Shown: one piece after another, positions 1 to 10,000 of the stretch | Layout: every line of letters starts with the position of its first letter | Numbering within the stretch: position 1 is the first letter of the stretch | Assembly: GCA_030068145.1 (NCBI GenBank) | Contig: JAPJBO010000715.1 | Coordinates: forward strand, 55,590 to 119,589 | Source of the DNA: Diplonema papillatum | Taxonomy: Eukaryota; Euglenozoa; Diplonemea; Diplonemida; Diplonemidae | Reading direction: 5' to 3' | DNA: 64,000 bases | Program-made: the position numbers and the translations under genes | Notes under the pieces: model-generated | The model's database searches: none | Told to the model about the DNA's origin: nothing | What the model saw: the letters and a program-made list of their open reading frames with translations, nothing else

Positions 1-402
1 TCGAAGCTTTAGTTTGGGAAATCAGCAGCGTGCCGCAGGCCATTGGCTCTGCAGTATCGCGCGTGGGGCCTGACAGGTGTGACAGGTACACTCGTGCTCG
101 AAAGAAAAAGAAAAAGGCCGCTCCTGGTCCAGGAACGTGACGGTCAACCACAGCTTGCAAAGCTTGAGTCGGAGGCAGCACAGTACCACAACCCCGTCCG
201 CTCTGCCCTGCGGCTGACCGTCTCGACGAGCTTGTGTTCAGCGCGAGCGCCAAGCCCCAAGGTGCGCCAAGCCTCGATGCTTTAGTTTGGGAAATCGGTA
301 GCCACTTGCCCCGTACCGGGCCCGTGGCTCTGCAGTACCGCCGAACACGTGAAGCTTGGCTCCCGTGTAGCAGGCTTTCCCTGGTACCTCGTGCTCGGAA
401 AA
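1..402. repeat. Duplicated intergenic segment (two copies)
   Basis: Bases 1-112 and 274-402 share the opening GCTTTAGTTTGGGAAATC, then GGCTCTGCAGTA, and close with a CTCGTGCTCG stretch followed by an A-rich run. A third, more distant relative lies at about 3524-3640 (shared AACGTGAAGCT and TTGGGCTCGGG). No coding signal is convincing. Probably fragments of an old dispersed repeat; the function is unknown. Confidence 0.55.
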
Positions 403-532
403 AAAGAGGGGAGGTGTGTCGCTGCTGACTGGCCAGACCCGTTCTGGGTTCATCGAAACGCCGGGGAGAGGGTGTGGCGCTCCCAGCCACCTGTGCTGCC
501 TTCCATCAGCTTTGCCGAGTTTCTTTGTTGAA

Positions 533-716
533 AGTATGCCAATACTGCAGGGAATAGTTGACTAGACCTCTTGAGTTTGTGCTAACCACGAATTAGGGAG
601 TCGGGAGAACCTACAAAGCCAAAGCAGGACCGACCCCCCCGTTCGCGAGAAAAAGCGAAGAATAAAAACACCTTCTTTTTTTCATCTATCTTTGTCAAGA
701 GCTGCAACTCAACTAT
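533..716 (+). repeat. Interspersed repeat family A, copy 1
   Basis: It starts near AAGTATGCCAATACTGCAGG and runs through GGGAATAGTTGACTAGACC and GGGAGTCGGGAGAACC to AGAGCTGCAACTCAAC. The same sequence recurs at 11186-11466, 20172-20330 and 20321-20450, so this is a multi-copy element. No coding capacity or clear terminal repeats. Copy 1 abuts a family B copy. Confidence 0.8.
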
Positions 717-719
717 TTT

Positions 720-938
720 TGTATAAGCACCCGCTTTGTAGGAAATGCTTGAGGAGACTGCCAGTTGCGATAGACCAAAGGAGGTAAATGTGCTGCAGCC
801 CACACGAAACACAGGTAAATCTGGGTTTAGTGGCGGGCGTAAAGCGTTCAACAAAAAAGACCCACTTTGTAGTTGTATTGTTTTCTCCCCCTCTAGCCTC
901 CTTCGAAATGAGCACAAGGCAGTCCCTCGAGTATTTTC
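720..938 (+). repeat. Interspersed repeat family B, copy 1
   Basis: Begins TGTATAAGCACCCGCTTTGT and ends CCTCGAGTATTTT. Better or poorer copies lie at 10001-10227, 10233-10515, 10519-10830, 12959-13240, 13348-13440, 23179-23368, with a short piece at 1547-1625. Non-coding and non-autonomous in appearance. Shared internal blocks include GCCCACACGAA and AAATCTGGGTTTAGTG. Confidence 0.8.
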
Positions 939-1297
939 TTGCGGCTTGCGGCCTCCCCTTCCGGGCGGTATGGCCAGAGCTTAACTAGTACGCAGAATCA
1001 AAACGAAGCGCCTGTGTTTTCCAGGTATTTGGTCCCACCTGACGATAAGCTTACAGCTCGCTGGCAGAAAAACCTGCCTACCGTTCCTTACACTCCCCTG
1101 CACCCACTTGCCGTTCGAATTCGCCCGAACCAATGCAAAAGGTTGTCCTGGTTCCGGTGCCCATACCTTCTTTCTTTTGTGTTCTATTGCCGCCCACGCG
1201 GCGTTGACGATCGCGAGAATCCATTGCATCGGGTCAATTCGTACCCACCGCGTTTTCATGGTGCCAATTAACAACCTTCTTCTCCCCCCCCCCTTTT

Positions 1298-1484
1298 TGA
1301 CGAGCTACGAACAGCCGCCTGACAAACCAGACTCACACCGCAGTCCTGTCTGCAGACACTCAGGTTCCGCGCTGATGATGGTCCGCCTTATGTGTCCGTG
1401 GCTTAAAGGACCGAAACACGGCGCAGACGGGACCAGTGCGGTGTTGAGCACATATCCATTCCAAGCACGTTCTTGCAATCCCCT
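1298..1484 (+). repeat. Interspersed repeat family C, copy 1 (fullest)
   Basis: It runs from TGACGAGCTACGAACAGCC to CCAAGCACGTTCTTGCAA and is flanked on both sides by C-rich runs. Near-identical copies occur at 16531-16640, 18659-18818 and 19130-19320; two of these lie inside intron 2 of the glyoxalase gene. High identity suggests recent spread. No terminal inverted repeats or coding capacity are seen. Confidence 0.8.
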
Positions 1485-1546
1485 TTTCCCTTCTTTTTCC
1501 TTTCTTTTCTTTTTCGAATGCGGAGTTGAGCACCTGCTATTATTAT

Positions 1547-1625
1547 AGCAGGCTGCCGGTTGCAAAGCACAAAATAGTTTGGTACACTTCAGCATGCCGA
1601 TGACTCCCGACCAGCAGAGAAGGAT
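1547..1625 (+). repeat. Family B fragment
   Basis: The block around CAGCATGCCGATGACTCCC, preceded by GGCTGCCGGTTGC, matches the middle of the family B copy at 10233-10515. It is truncated on both sides. Confidence 0.6.
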
Positions 1626-1775
1626 GCCTGTGGCGGTGAAGTGACGAAGCTCTCGAGTGTGACCGGTGAAACCCCTTGTCTGACAGTCACTACCGAACAA
1701 CTGTGACAGACGTCGTCACGCCGCGCACATGTAGCGTGGCCGCAGGTGAGTACCCGTGCAGGGCGCGGCCGGCAG

Positions 1776-2070
1776 GGTTTGCCCGTTTGACGTGTCAGAC
1801 ACAGCAGTCTTAAACTACCCGTCTTGGGCCAAGTAGTCTAACACGTGTCCGAAGCTTAGAGTGCAAATCCGCAAACGGGTCAGACACAGCGTTTTCATTC
1901 ATTCTACCCGTCTTCGAACACGGACTAAAAGAGTCTAACCGCGTGCGAGGCTAACGATGTCAAACCCGTAGCCACTCGTGTCAGACACAGCGATCTTGTA
2001 CTCCCCGTCGTGACGTCGTGAGAACACAGACCGAAAAGGTCTAACACCTGTGCGAGGCTTCGGGTTGGTG
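1776..2070 (+). repeat. Degenerate tandem array, about 3 units of 86-101 bp
   Basis: GTCAGACACAGC recurs at about 1793, 1879 and 1980. Each copy is followed by a (T/C)ACCCGTC or CCCCGTC block and then by GTCTAAC(A/C)(C/G)(G/C)TG. Units have drifted and no reading frame is maintained. Looks like a decayed minisatellite. Confidence 0.6.
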
Positions 2071-3480
2071 TGAGGCTTGTTCGGGATAATGCTACACGAT
2101 TTTCAATACCGACTTTCCGCGTGAAGGCAATGGCGATCCTTTTGGCCTCGCTTCCATGTGGTTCGAAAATATTACCACCAGCTGGATACCGCTGAATTGT
2201 GGTCACCCTCATGTTCCGCGACGTACAGCGTCGAAAAAGACAGTTCGGCACCAGCTCAGAGAAACGGCTGCCGTTCAGACCCGCTGCTGCTGCTGCCAGT
2301 TGCCTCAAGGCGTCCCGAAAGGCCCAATTACGACATTCTACCATTTCCCAGCTCTTCCCGAGCTTCGACCCGGCGCTTCTCTTTTCAATAGTACCGAAGG
2401 GAACATTTCCGGAACAGCCGTTGCCGTTCCACAGAAGCCAATGAAAAAGTGCAAGAAACCTTTACTCCGAAGAACCCATTCGACGAATATTCCCCGTGAC
2501 CTTGCAGTCTGAAAGAGCGCCGGCGCAGGAATACCTCTACCAGAGACGTTTCGTCGTCATTCGGTCAGCTGGCACTAATCGTCCGTTGCTTCGTCTTTCA
2601 GCGTACGTCCCCTAGCTCCGGAAATGATTCCCTTTTCTTCTCCTTTTCCTCGTCTCTTTTCTTCCCTCCCCCCCTCTCATTTTCTCGTTTCTAAAAGACT
2701 TAGAGTAATCTTGCAGCCTCCCTGGGCACGCCTTTTTTGATGTTATCTGCCCCATGGAGGTTGCCCTCCCGGCGGGGGGTGGCCTGCTGCTGCTGACGGA
2801 ACACCGCCTTCGCTACGCTGACCCCGCAAGATACAGCAACGCACTGTAGTGCTAGCTGCTAGTGGACCGCTCATTCGAAGCTTAGCACGCTACTACTGTC
2901 CTCAGGTACTAGGATGGATACATCGACACAACCACACGGCGGAAATCGTCCGGCCTGATCACAGACATGTCGGCTCGCTTTGGCTGAGATCCACCTCTAA
3001 GCCAGAACCCAGTCTAGAGGAATGCGTGAGTTACTCAGGGCACATCGGATTTATCGGGCCACGACTAGCTTCGGCGAACGGCAACTTCCAAATTCACATC
3101 CAGATCCCGTGTCTCCAACCGGGTCTATACGAGTCCGAATGGACCGGCGGGCGTAACGCACTGAGGAGCCTTGTTGTTCCGAGGGTTTGAGCCTTATGGC
3201 CGTGCCTGTGCTCGGCGTGCAGCTTGCCGCACGACAGCCGTGACTTAAAGGTGAGACGAGAGGCATTCGCTCGCTCTGTCGAACGACGATACCATTAGCG
3301 CAACGGTCAAAAAGCCCAGCCCACACAAAAACACAGCTGAATGCGGTGCCGAGCGAGCGTATGCGCGTGAAGACAAGTTTGTGTAGCTGTTTTGGTTGTT
3401 CTCCTCCTTCTCAGCCTCTGGCGAAATAAGCTTCGCACGGGCAAAAAAGAGTCGTTAGACCGTGTTGACTTCCCTGCTTC
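2071..3480. other. Intergenic stretch without recognisable features
   Basis: Both strands carry only short open frames of unremarkable composition. I find no conserved protein motif, tRNA or strong repeat. A pyrimidine-rich tract lies at about 2630-2690. Confidence 0.5.
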
Positions 3481-4658
3481 GAGTCCACGTACTTAAAAGC
3501 TCTCAGTGCTTGGAGTGTTCCAGGCATGGTTGGGTGGTCTCGGCCATTGTCCCGTAGACCCGCAGCTTTTCATAACCGCTGAAAACGTGAAGCTAGGCTC
3601 AAGTACACTTGGGCTCGGGAAAGGGTCAGTTCCGTAGAAGAAGAACGACACACAGAGCAGTTGGGACACAATGTTGAGCATGCCGCTCCCCCCCCGGCGA
3701 AGCAGACGCACAAAGGGACGGTGCCACGGCATGATTCGGCAGCCGCTGCTCAACGTAGTGCATGCTAATCCATGTGGTTCATGTACTTAAAAGAACTCAA
3801 TGCTCAACGAACATCGACGTGGGCGGCATAGAGAGAAGAACTACTCTACGGCACAATCCACCTTGCAGGCAAAAACACAACAAGAACACAATAAAACAGA
3901 AGTCCTTCGGAGAGAAGAAAAGAGCACGCAAAAGGAACCCTTTTCGAACCGTCATTCCCTGCTTAAGAAAGAACGATGTGGTGAGCAGGGACCAGCTTCA
4001 ACAGACTAGCGTGATTCAGAGGCCTCAACAAGTCTTTGGCAAAACAGACACAGTTTGTACAAACCCCTCCTCAATCAACCCCCGTCTCTTTTTTGTCCGC
4101 CTCTCTTTTTTTGTTGGTTTGTTGGTCTTGCTATCCCCTCCCTCGATACACAGGCTAGCGGATTGTACTTCTCTCGTTATTGTTGTTGTTTTTTTTGTTC
4201 CCCCCTTCCCGCCGCCGCGCATCGTCGTTGCGTTACCTCGGTCTTGCAACACGCCAACTCATTTTTTGCTCAGCACGTGCCGATACACCAGCCAGCTGTT
4301 GAGTATAAGGCCCCGATCCCGCGCTACAAGCAAAGGAGCGCGAAGAAACGCAGCCCGTTTGAGAGAGCGAAAAGAAACCCAACGAAAGGCTTTTTCCCCC
4401 CCCGGAAGGTTTTGTTTTCCCTGCCACAAACAGGTAAACCACCCAAGATACGCACCCTTTTCTCTTCGCTTTCCTGCGGGGGCTTTTTTTTTGCGGCGTC
4501 TTCTTTTTCTTGACCCCCGCAGGCCAGGGATATTTTTGGGAAGTCAAATCGCGAATAGCGTTGGGAACCCGCGCCCAGCTTAGAGTGCTCCACGCGGGAT
4601 CGGAGGGTCGTGATCGCCGGTTGTGGTTGGGGAGCGGGGGAGAGGTTGGAGTTGGACG
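3481..4658. promoter_or_regulatory. Upstream region of the PDZ/multipass membrane gene
   Basis: This interval precedes the ATG at 4659. It contains a short duplicated motif (GTACTTAAAAG, about 3490 and 3784), a distant copy of the segment seen at 1-402, and several long pyrimidine runs (about 4081-4210 and 4391-4510). No TATA box is convincing. Treating it as promoter plus 5' UTR is inference from position only. Confidence 0.35.
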
Positions 4659-7523
4659 ATGGCACAGGGCCGCGTGAGCCCCGTGCCGCAGCGGTCAGAC
4701 GACACCGCGAGCATGAATGGGGTCTTCAGCGCCGGGGAGGTGAAGTCCCGCGGGACGAGTTCGCCGCCGCCCAGCGGGCTCACGCCCCTGATGCCCCCTT
4801 CGCAGGCCTTCGCGCACAACGGGCTGCCTTCTCCCCACCACCACCACCAGCAGGGCGGCCCCAGCGAAGCTGGCGGTTCCCAGGGGACGCAGCCCCAAGC
4901 CTTGGGCAAGGTCGGGTTGTACACCCGGGTTGCCACGCCGCAGAACGTGTCGCCGCCTGTGTCCGCTCCGCCGTCGCCCAGCTCGGTCGCCGAAGACGCG
5001 TGGCAATCGCCGGTGGTCCAGACGCCGACGCCTCCGTTGATTCCCGAAGTAGGGATCATCAAGCACGTCGTCGTCGACCGGAGGAAGTGCACCTCCGCGG
5101 AAGCCGCGAAGCGAGGCTTCGGGTTCCACCTGGAAAAAACGTCGCTGAAGATCACCTCCGTCGACGCCGACAGCAGCGCGGAAATCGCGGGTCTCAAGGA
5201 CTACCTGGGGTACATCCTGACCCACATCGACGGGCTTCGCGTCACGCGGCCGGACGAAGTGCATGTCTGCCTGCTCGACAGGATCGCGGTCACCGTGACC
5301 TTGTTCCGGCCGGTCGGAGCCGGGAACAACGGATTTCCCCCGCTGCTGCAGCCGCCGGGGATGATGGACTTCCGCCCGCAGGCGTCGGACGCGAATATGT
5401 CGCACGGGTTCGGGTCGGCGACGCTGCGGCACTCCGTGTCGTTTCAGGACCAGACGATGTCGTCGGCGCTTTCCCCGAACAGCCTCAGCCCGCTGGTGCG
5501 CGGGCTGCACCAGCGGGAGAACTCGTCGCAGAACCTCGACCAGGCCGCAGCGAGGAACGAGCAGGCGGCGGGGTACCCGGCCTTGGCAGGATATGCCCTC
5601 GGGTCCGAATCCCCGCAGTCCCCCGCCGGCAGCAGCGTCGGGCTCCGCCGCGAAAACAGCGGGGGCCGCGCCAACGGGAAGCCCAACCCGGGCGGCAACC
5701 CCGCCGCGGCGAAGTATGCGGTCGCCAACGGCAACAACACCACCGCCACCACCGCCACGACCCCCAACAACGGCAGCAGCACGACGAACAACGGGAACGG
5801 CGGGAACAACGTGCGGTCCGCGTCGTCGCCGCGGCTGGGGTTCTCGCGGCGGCAGTCGGTCGATGCGCAGAGCGGCGGCGGGCGGCGGGGGTCGCTCGCC
5901 GGGCAGAAGCTGAACGTAGAATTCGTCGACACGCCGTTGGCCTTCGTGTCGGAGGGCAGCATCCAGAAGACCGACTCGAACGACTCAATCAGCAAGTTCG
6001 GCGCGTCCGGGAAGAAGCGGTCGCTCGCGAAGATGCGGTGGGATCGTGCCCTCAGCCACTCCATCGAAAAAGTCGTCGACTCCGACGGCGCCGACGACGT
6101 CGGAAACGCGTCGGCGGTCAGCATGTTCAGCATCCGGACAATCGGCAACGCCGCGTACGAGCTGATCCTGCTCGTCATCTTCACGTTCTTCGTCACGCTC
6201 CTCCTTGCCTTCATGATCATCCTCTGGCTGCGGGTCGCGGAGTGGTACCAAGAGGAGGACGCCTCCGATGGGGTGCACATCGCGACCATAGGCCAGCGTG
6301 CTCGAACCAACTGGGCGGCGTTGGAGCTGTTGACGGTGTCGGTGATGCACTTTGCGACGACGTTTTGCCTCGTTCCGGCGGAAACCTGGCGGTGGGTCGT
6401 GACGCTGAAGACGATCACTGCGCTCACCGGCGTGCTGTGGCTGCACAACGAGAAGGTGCACGGGATGACGTCCGACAACTTTTTGTTCCCGGCGCTGCTC
6501 ATCCTCCTCGCTGGGGTGCTAGCCGACATTTTGTACCTGATCGCGGCCAAGCGGAAGCGGCCGTGGGTTGTCCTGATTTCCGTGCTCTTCCCCATCGGGT
6601 ACGCCCTGTTGACCATCATGCTGATGCTCCACCCGTACTGGACGGCCCCGCCGTGGCTCAAACTCGTCCTGTCCCTCGTCGTGTTCCCGCTGATCACGTC
6701 GGTGACGACGACCATCCTTTCAGTCCTCGGCCGGCACTACGCCGACGCCGACTTGCCGCTGCTCTCCATTGCAACCGTGTGCACTACCTTCGCCGTCTCC
6801 AGCTGCGTGTCTCGTGTGATGATCCTCCGAAGTCCCCGGTGGGTTCAAATCGTCCAAGTCGTCGGACTCGGTATCTATCAGTTCATCCGGAAAGGAGTGT
6901 ACCTCAAGGCGGTCACCGCCCTCGACTCGCACTACTGCCAAAAGTTCCGCGGGATGCCGCACGAGGAGCTAGACGACTGGTACAACGGGGCCGCGTTTCA
7001 AGAGTACATCGGCTGCGAGCATTTCTTCGAGATTGTCATCGAGTTCTCGAGCATCGTTGGCGTCAATTTGATGGCGGCGGTCGCCTGGGGCCCGGCGCGG
7101 AACTTCTTCGACTACTACTCTCCGGACGCGAGCGCGCCGGGGGCTTGGTTCGCGTTCTTAATCGCGCTGCAGTTCGGGATGCAGTACTTCGCCACCGTCA
7201 TCGCCCTCCCGCTCCAGCGGAACCACACCGACTTCAGGCTGCCCTTGCTTGAGTTTTTGGTGAGGCTGGTCGGCAGGCAAAGGTTGCTGGTGCTCGCCGC
7301 CTGCTCGTTCTACTTCATGATGATCCTCTCAGCCAGCGTCGTGAAGACGAGCTCGCGGTACCACGACTGCGACGAGTACGCCGCCGCCAACCACACCATT
7401 TGCTTCGACGGCTTTTCCGACGACGGCGGCGGCGCCATGGTGTTCCCTTCTCAGAACCTGACGTACTGCTGCTCGTCCTGGGAAGGAACGTACCTCGCGG
7501 GCACCTCTTTGTACTTCACGTAA
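4659..7523 (+). CDS. PDZ-like domain, polytopic membrane protein (954 aa)
   Basis: An unbroken frame of 955 codons with no intron. The start is the first in-frame ATG (ACGATGG context). Residues about 150-218 resemble a PDZ domain: a GFGF carboxylate-loop-like motif, then ITSVDADSSAEIAGL and a further beta-alpha pattern ending in VTVTLF. Residues 219-480 are low complexity, with an Asn/Thr/Gly-rich stretch and basic-Ser segments. From about residue 500 I count roughly ten hydrophobic helices (about 500-527, 551-575, 580-600, 607-631, 634-657, 664-690, 698-724, 788-812, 828-852, 875-896). The C-terminal tail has four Cys and two N-glycosylation sequons (NHT, NLT), which suggests that it faces the lumen or exterior. 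I do not recognise the membrane family; a PDZ-anchored transporter or sensor is possible but unproven. Its 3' end is duplicated downstream in decayed form. Confidence 0.85.
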   Translation: MAQGRVSPVPQRSDDTASMNGVFSAGEVKSRGTSSPPPSGLTPLMPPSQAFAHNGLPSPHHHHQQGGPSEAGGSQGTQPQALGKVGLYTRVATPQNVSPPVSAPPSPSSVAEDAWQSPVVQTPTPPLIPEVGIIKHVVVDRRKCTSAEAAKRGFGFHLEKTSLKITSVDADSSAEIAGLKDYLGYILTHIDGLRVTRPDEVHVCLLDRIAVTVTLFRPVGAGNNGFPPLLQPPGMMDFRPQASDANMSHGFGSATLRHSVSFQDQTMSSALSPNSLSPLVRGLHQRENSSQNLDQAAARNEQAAGYPALAGYALGSESPQSPAGSSVGLRRENSGGRANGKPNPGGNPAAAKYAVANGNNTTATTATTPNNGSSTTNNGNGGNNVRSASSPRLGFSRRQSVDAQSGGGRRGSLAGQKLNVEFVDTPLAFVSEGSIQKTDSNDSISKFGASGKKRSLAKMRWDRALSHSIEKVVDSDGADDVGNASAVSMFSIRTIGNAAYELILLVIFTFFVTLLLAFMIILWLRVAEWYQEEDASDGVHIATIGQRARTNWAALELLTVSVMHFATTFCLVPAETWRWVVTLKTITALTGVLWLHNEKVHGMTSDNFLFPALLILLAGVLADILYLIAAKRKRPWVVLISVLFPIGYALLTIMLMLHPYWTAPPWLKLVLSLVVFPLITSVTTTILSVLGRHYADADLPLLSIATVCTTFAVSSCVSRVMILRSPRWVQIVQVVGLGIYQFIRKGVYLKAVTALDSHYCQKFRGMPHEELDDWYNGAAFQEYIGCEHFFEIVIEFSSIVGVNLMAAVAWGPARNFFDYYSPDASAPGAWFAFLIALQFGMQYFATVIALPLQRNHTDFRLPLLEFLVRLVGRQRLLVLAACSFYFMMILSASVVKTSSRYHDCDEYAAANHTICFDGFSDDGGGAMVFPSQNLTYCCSSWEGTYLAGTSLYFT

Positions 7524-7579
7524 ACTCCGCGGCAATCTGTGTTTGCAGGTCGATACGCACACCAATGCCCTCCAGGAAC

Positions 7580-8045
7580 CGCTGTGGGCTTCACGAGTCC
7601 TTCCGCTGCGAGCGCTACTTCGAGATTATCATCGAGTTTTGAAGCATCCTCGGTGTCACAATTTGATACTTCGATTTGTGCAGTCTATCGTCACAGATCG
7701 TTGCTGCATATCAAGTTCAAACTTCGACTACTATTCGCCAGATGCGGGCGCGCGCCGGGGGCTTGATTCGCGTTCTTGGTCGCGCTGCAGTTCGGGATGC
7801 AGTACTGCGCCACCGTCATCGCCCTCCCGCTCCAGCGGAACCACACCGACTTCAGGCTGCCCTAGCTTGAGTTTTTGGTGAGGCTGGTGGGCAGGCAAAG
7901 GTTGCTGGTGCTCGCCGCCTGCTCGTTCTACTTCATGATAATCCTCTCAGCCAGCGTCGTGAAGACGAGCTCGCGGTCCCATGACTGCAACGAGTACGCC
8001 GCCGCCAACCAACACCATTTGCTTCGACGGCGATGCCAGCCGGCT
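7580..8045 (+). pseudogene. Decayed duplicate of the 3' end of the membrane gene
   Basis: It matches the parent at about 6980-7410: the ACTTCGAGATT block, the region of membrane segments 9-10, the GGCAGGCAAAGGTTGCTGG block and GTCGTGAAGACGAGC. It carries an early TGA after the ATCGAGTTT block, a replaced stretch after it, a TAG where the parent reads CCCTTGCTTGAG, and a one-base insertion in the NHT tail. The middle and 3' part is nearly identical to the parent, so the duplication is fairly recent. No intact product is possible. Confidence 0.85.
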
Positions 8046-8227
8046 ACCGAAAACACGTTTTTTGAGTTTTTTATCAGAGGAGGTTTTCGAGCCTCGCCGG
8101 CGGCAGTTTTTGACGGCGGCATGTTTTTCCTCGAACTGGAAAAACACGCAGTCTTTTATCCCGCGATTTCCACGGCCTTTCTTCAAAGGTCCCGCTGCTG
8201 CTAGCGGGCCCAGAGAAGGGAAATAAT

Positions 8228-8455
8228 ACTGCTGCGGCGAATCAGTCCGCTGGGGACGCTGCCTGCCTGGTTTGCGTGCTTGATCGCGCTGCAGGGGTGC
8301 TTCGCAACGCGTTTGTCGCTCGTGCCGCCACCAACCCCACCTTGGCTTCCGGCTGGTTGGCGGCAGAGGTTGCTGGTGCTTGTCAGGTGCCAGTCTTTCT
8401 TGCAGGGCGATACTCCCGTCCGGCGCGTTGTTGTTAAGACGAGCGCAGTATTATG
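8228..8455 (+). pseudogene. Second, more decayed partial copy of the same 3' end
   Basis: Recognisable blocks: GATCGCGCTGCAG, GTTGGCGGCAGAGGTTGCTGG and GTTAAGACGAGC. They appear in parental order (parent 7140-7360) with deletions and substitutions between them. No open frame survives. Confidence 0.65.
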
Positions 8456-8699
8456 ACCGCCCCGCTGCTGCCTTCCCCGATGTCGGCTGTGCCAGCATTC
8501 TCCTTTTGTGAGAGGGCTGCCGTAGACCGTGCCGTGAAGGGTTCCTGTTCACGCGAGCAAATGGCGCACTCGCAGTACCTCACTGAGTGTACAGAGGAGA
8601 TGCGGAAGTGCAGATACGAACAGCACACGTACTGGGGTTGTTTTTCCTAGCGAACCACCGTTGGAAATTTGGCTCGCGTGTCTGATCCCGGGCATGCAT

Positions 8700-8815
8700 A
8701 ACTTCGCCGCAGTTGCCGCACGGCCGGCTACAGTGGAACCACGCCGACTTCACGTTGCCTTTCCTTGCCCTGGCTGGGCCGGGCGGCAGTCGCTCGATGC
8801 CGTTCGGTCCTCTCC
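8700..8815 (+). pseudogene. Third short relic of the membrane gene 3' end
   Basis: The blocks CAGTGGAACCACGCCGACTT and CTGGGCCGGGCGGCAG align with the parent around 7215-7280 (CAGCGGAACCACACCGACTT). It is short and diverged, so the call rests on collinearity with the two better copies just upstream. Confidence 0.5.
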
Positions 8816-8921
8816 GCGGGCGTTCGCAAACCTCGATCGAAATGCACCCCGCGTGCTGTCCATCATAGTCATCGTTTTTCTGAGTTCCCCCCGCTGTCCC
8901 CAGCGGTTCAGCAGCTCGCAC

Positions 8922-8954
8922 CCTCGGCTCAACTGCGGTTGACCGAGGGTGACA
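8922..8954 (+). other. Long hairpin just upstream of the 5.8S-like sequence
   Basis: CACCCTCGG-c-TCAAC pairs with GTTGA-CCGAGGGTG around a TGCG loop, giving about 14 base pairs with one bulge. It sits directly before the 5.8S-like sequence and could be a remnant of ITS1 structure. The function is inferred from position. Confidence 0.5.
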
Positions 8955-8956
8955 TC

Positions 8957-9098
8957 AGTTGCTTATCGGTGGATGGATGTCTTGGCTCTGGAAGCGATGA
9001 AGACCGATCGTCACTTGGGAATTGCAGAAGCATGAGACTCATGACGTCGTCGAACGCATTAGCAGGCATGGGTTCGCCCATGCCCGTCACCAGTTGAG
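8957..9098 (+). rRNA. Divergent 5.8S rRNA-like sequence, isolated
   Basis: The universal 5.8S landmarks occur in order: GGATGTCTTGGCTCT (8975-8989), GCGATGAAGA (8994-9003), GAATTGCAGAA (9019-9029) and CGAACGCA (9051-9058). These are followed by a perfect 8-bp stem closed by a TTCG loop (9065-9084) and a CATGCC...TTGAGT tail like the 5.8S/ITS2 junction of many eukaryotes. The GAATTGCAGAA-to-GAACGCA distance equals the usual one (40 bases). About 11 bases are missing where the usual ACGCAGCGAAATGCG hairpin lies. No 18S end precedes it and no 28S start follows within the window. It is either a transposed rDNA pseudogene or part of an unusually arranged rRNA. Confidence 0.6.
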
Positions 9099-9157
9099 TA
9101 CCGCTTGAAAATCTAATCTCTCTCAGATTCCATTTTTCCGAGCTGCCGGACCGTTAC

Positions 9158-9326
9158 TGAGCCGGTCCATCCCCTCTTGATAGACCGAAGAATACAGCAC
9201 CGGGCAATTCGATGCAGCTCTAGGGACTAGGGATGGACCTGGTAGACCGTGGTGGACCGTGATTCACTGTATAAACAGCGGCAGGCACTTCGATGCAGTT
9301 TCAAGAGATAGGGACGGACCGGCTCA
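9158..9326 (+). mobile_element. MITE family M, copy 1 (169 bp)
   Basis: Terminal inverted repeats TGAGCCGGTCC / GGACCGGCTCA are bounded by a 5-bp target duplication GTTAC (9153-9157 and 9327-9331). The interior contains mirrored TAGACCG and TGCAG blocks. No coding capacity. Copies at 12171-12350 (same orientation) and 21737-21915 (opposite orientation). Confidence 0.85.
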
Positions 9327-9339
9327 GTTACACACAACA

Positions 9340-10000
9340 ACGGGCAACTCGTCCTCCGATTGACAGGTGTCCGGGCTGTTCGCAGTGTAGTCGTTGAACC
9401 TCCGATTCGACGACCTGATTGCTGAAAGGGAAATCTTTCAAAGTCAAGCCCACAATTGGTGGGGCTGCGCACAATGCCTCGGCCCCCCACCCGAGGTAAG
9501 CCTCTCGTATGAGCCCACAATTTCAAGCAACCTTTTCCCTTCTTGGCAGTGATTTGCCAAGAACCAACCAGTGCGCGGCGGGACCTACACTCAGGATCTG
9601 GCGGGTGGTAGCGCCGCCCGTCGTCTTGTTATGCAGGGAAACAGCCGTGGGGTACAATAGTCTGCGTCTGCGTCAACGCAGAGTGCACGGCGTCTATATG
9701 TGGTGGAATGGTGCGTGCGTACACGCCGTACAGGTGAGGTCTGGTGTGTATCCATTTTGGCCTCCATCCCCGCCCCCCGCAACGGATGCGCTTCTGGGCT
9801 GTGCTGCAAAGCATGCACCCGAGCCCTGCCTTCGGCCTGTTGGCTCGGAGGGCGCGCTCCCCGTTCTATCGAGGTCGGGCCTGTTTTCGTATATGGCTGT
9901 GTGCGTCTTCGCAAGCAAATGCGTGTCCCTTTCCTCCCACCCCCCCCACCCCCCCCTTCGGGGAGCTTTCATGTAGCTGACCTTTTTTTTTTTTTTTTTT
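9340..10000. other. Intergenic stretch ending in a poly-T run
   Basis: No gene or repeat recognised in 9340-9950. C-runs lie at about 9940-9957 and an 18-base T run at about 9983-10000 sits directly before a family B copy. The T run could be the tail of an inverted retrotransposed sequence, but nothing else supports that. Confidence 0.4.

Noticed and set aside
2156-2512. 118-codon plus-strand frame
   Set aside because: No recognisable motif, no matching relatives in the window, and overlapping frames of equal length exist.
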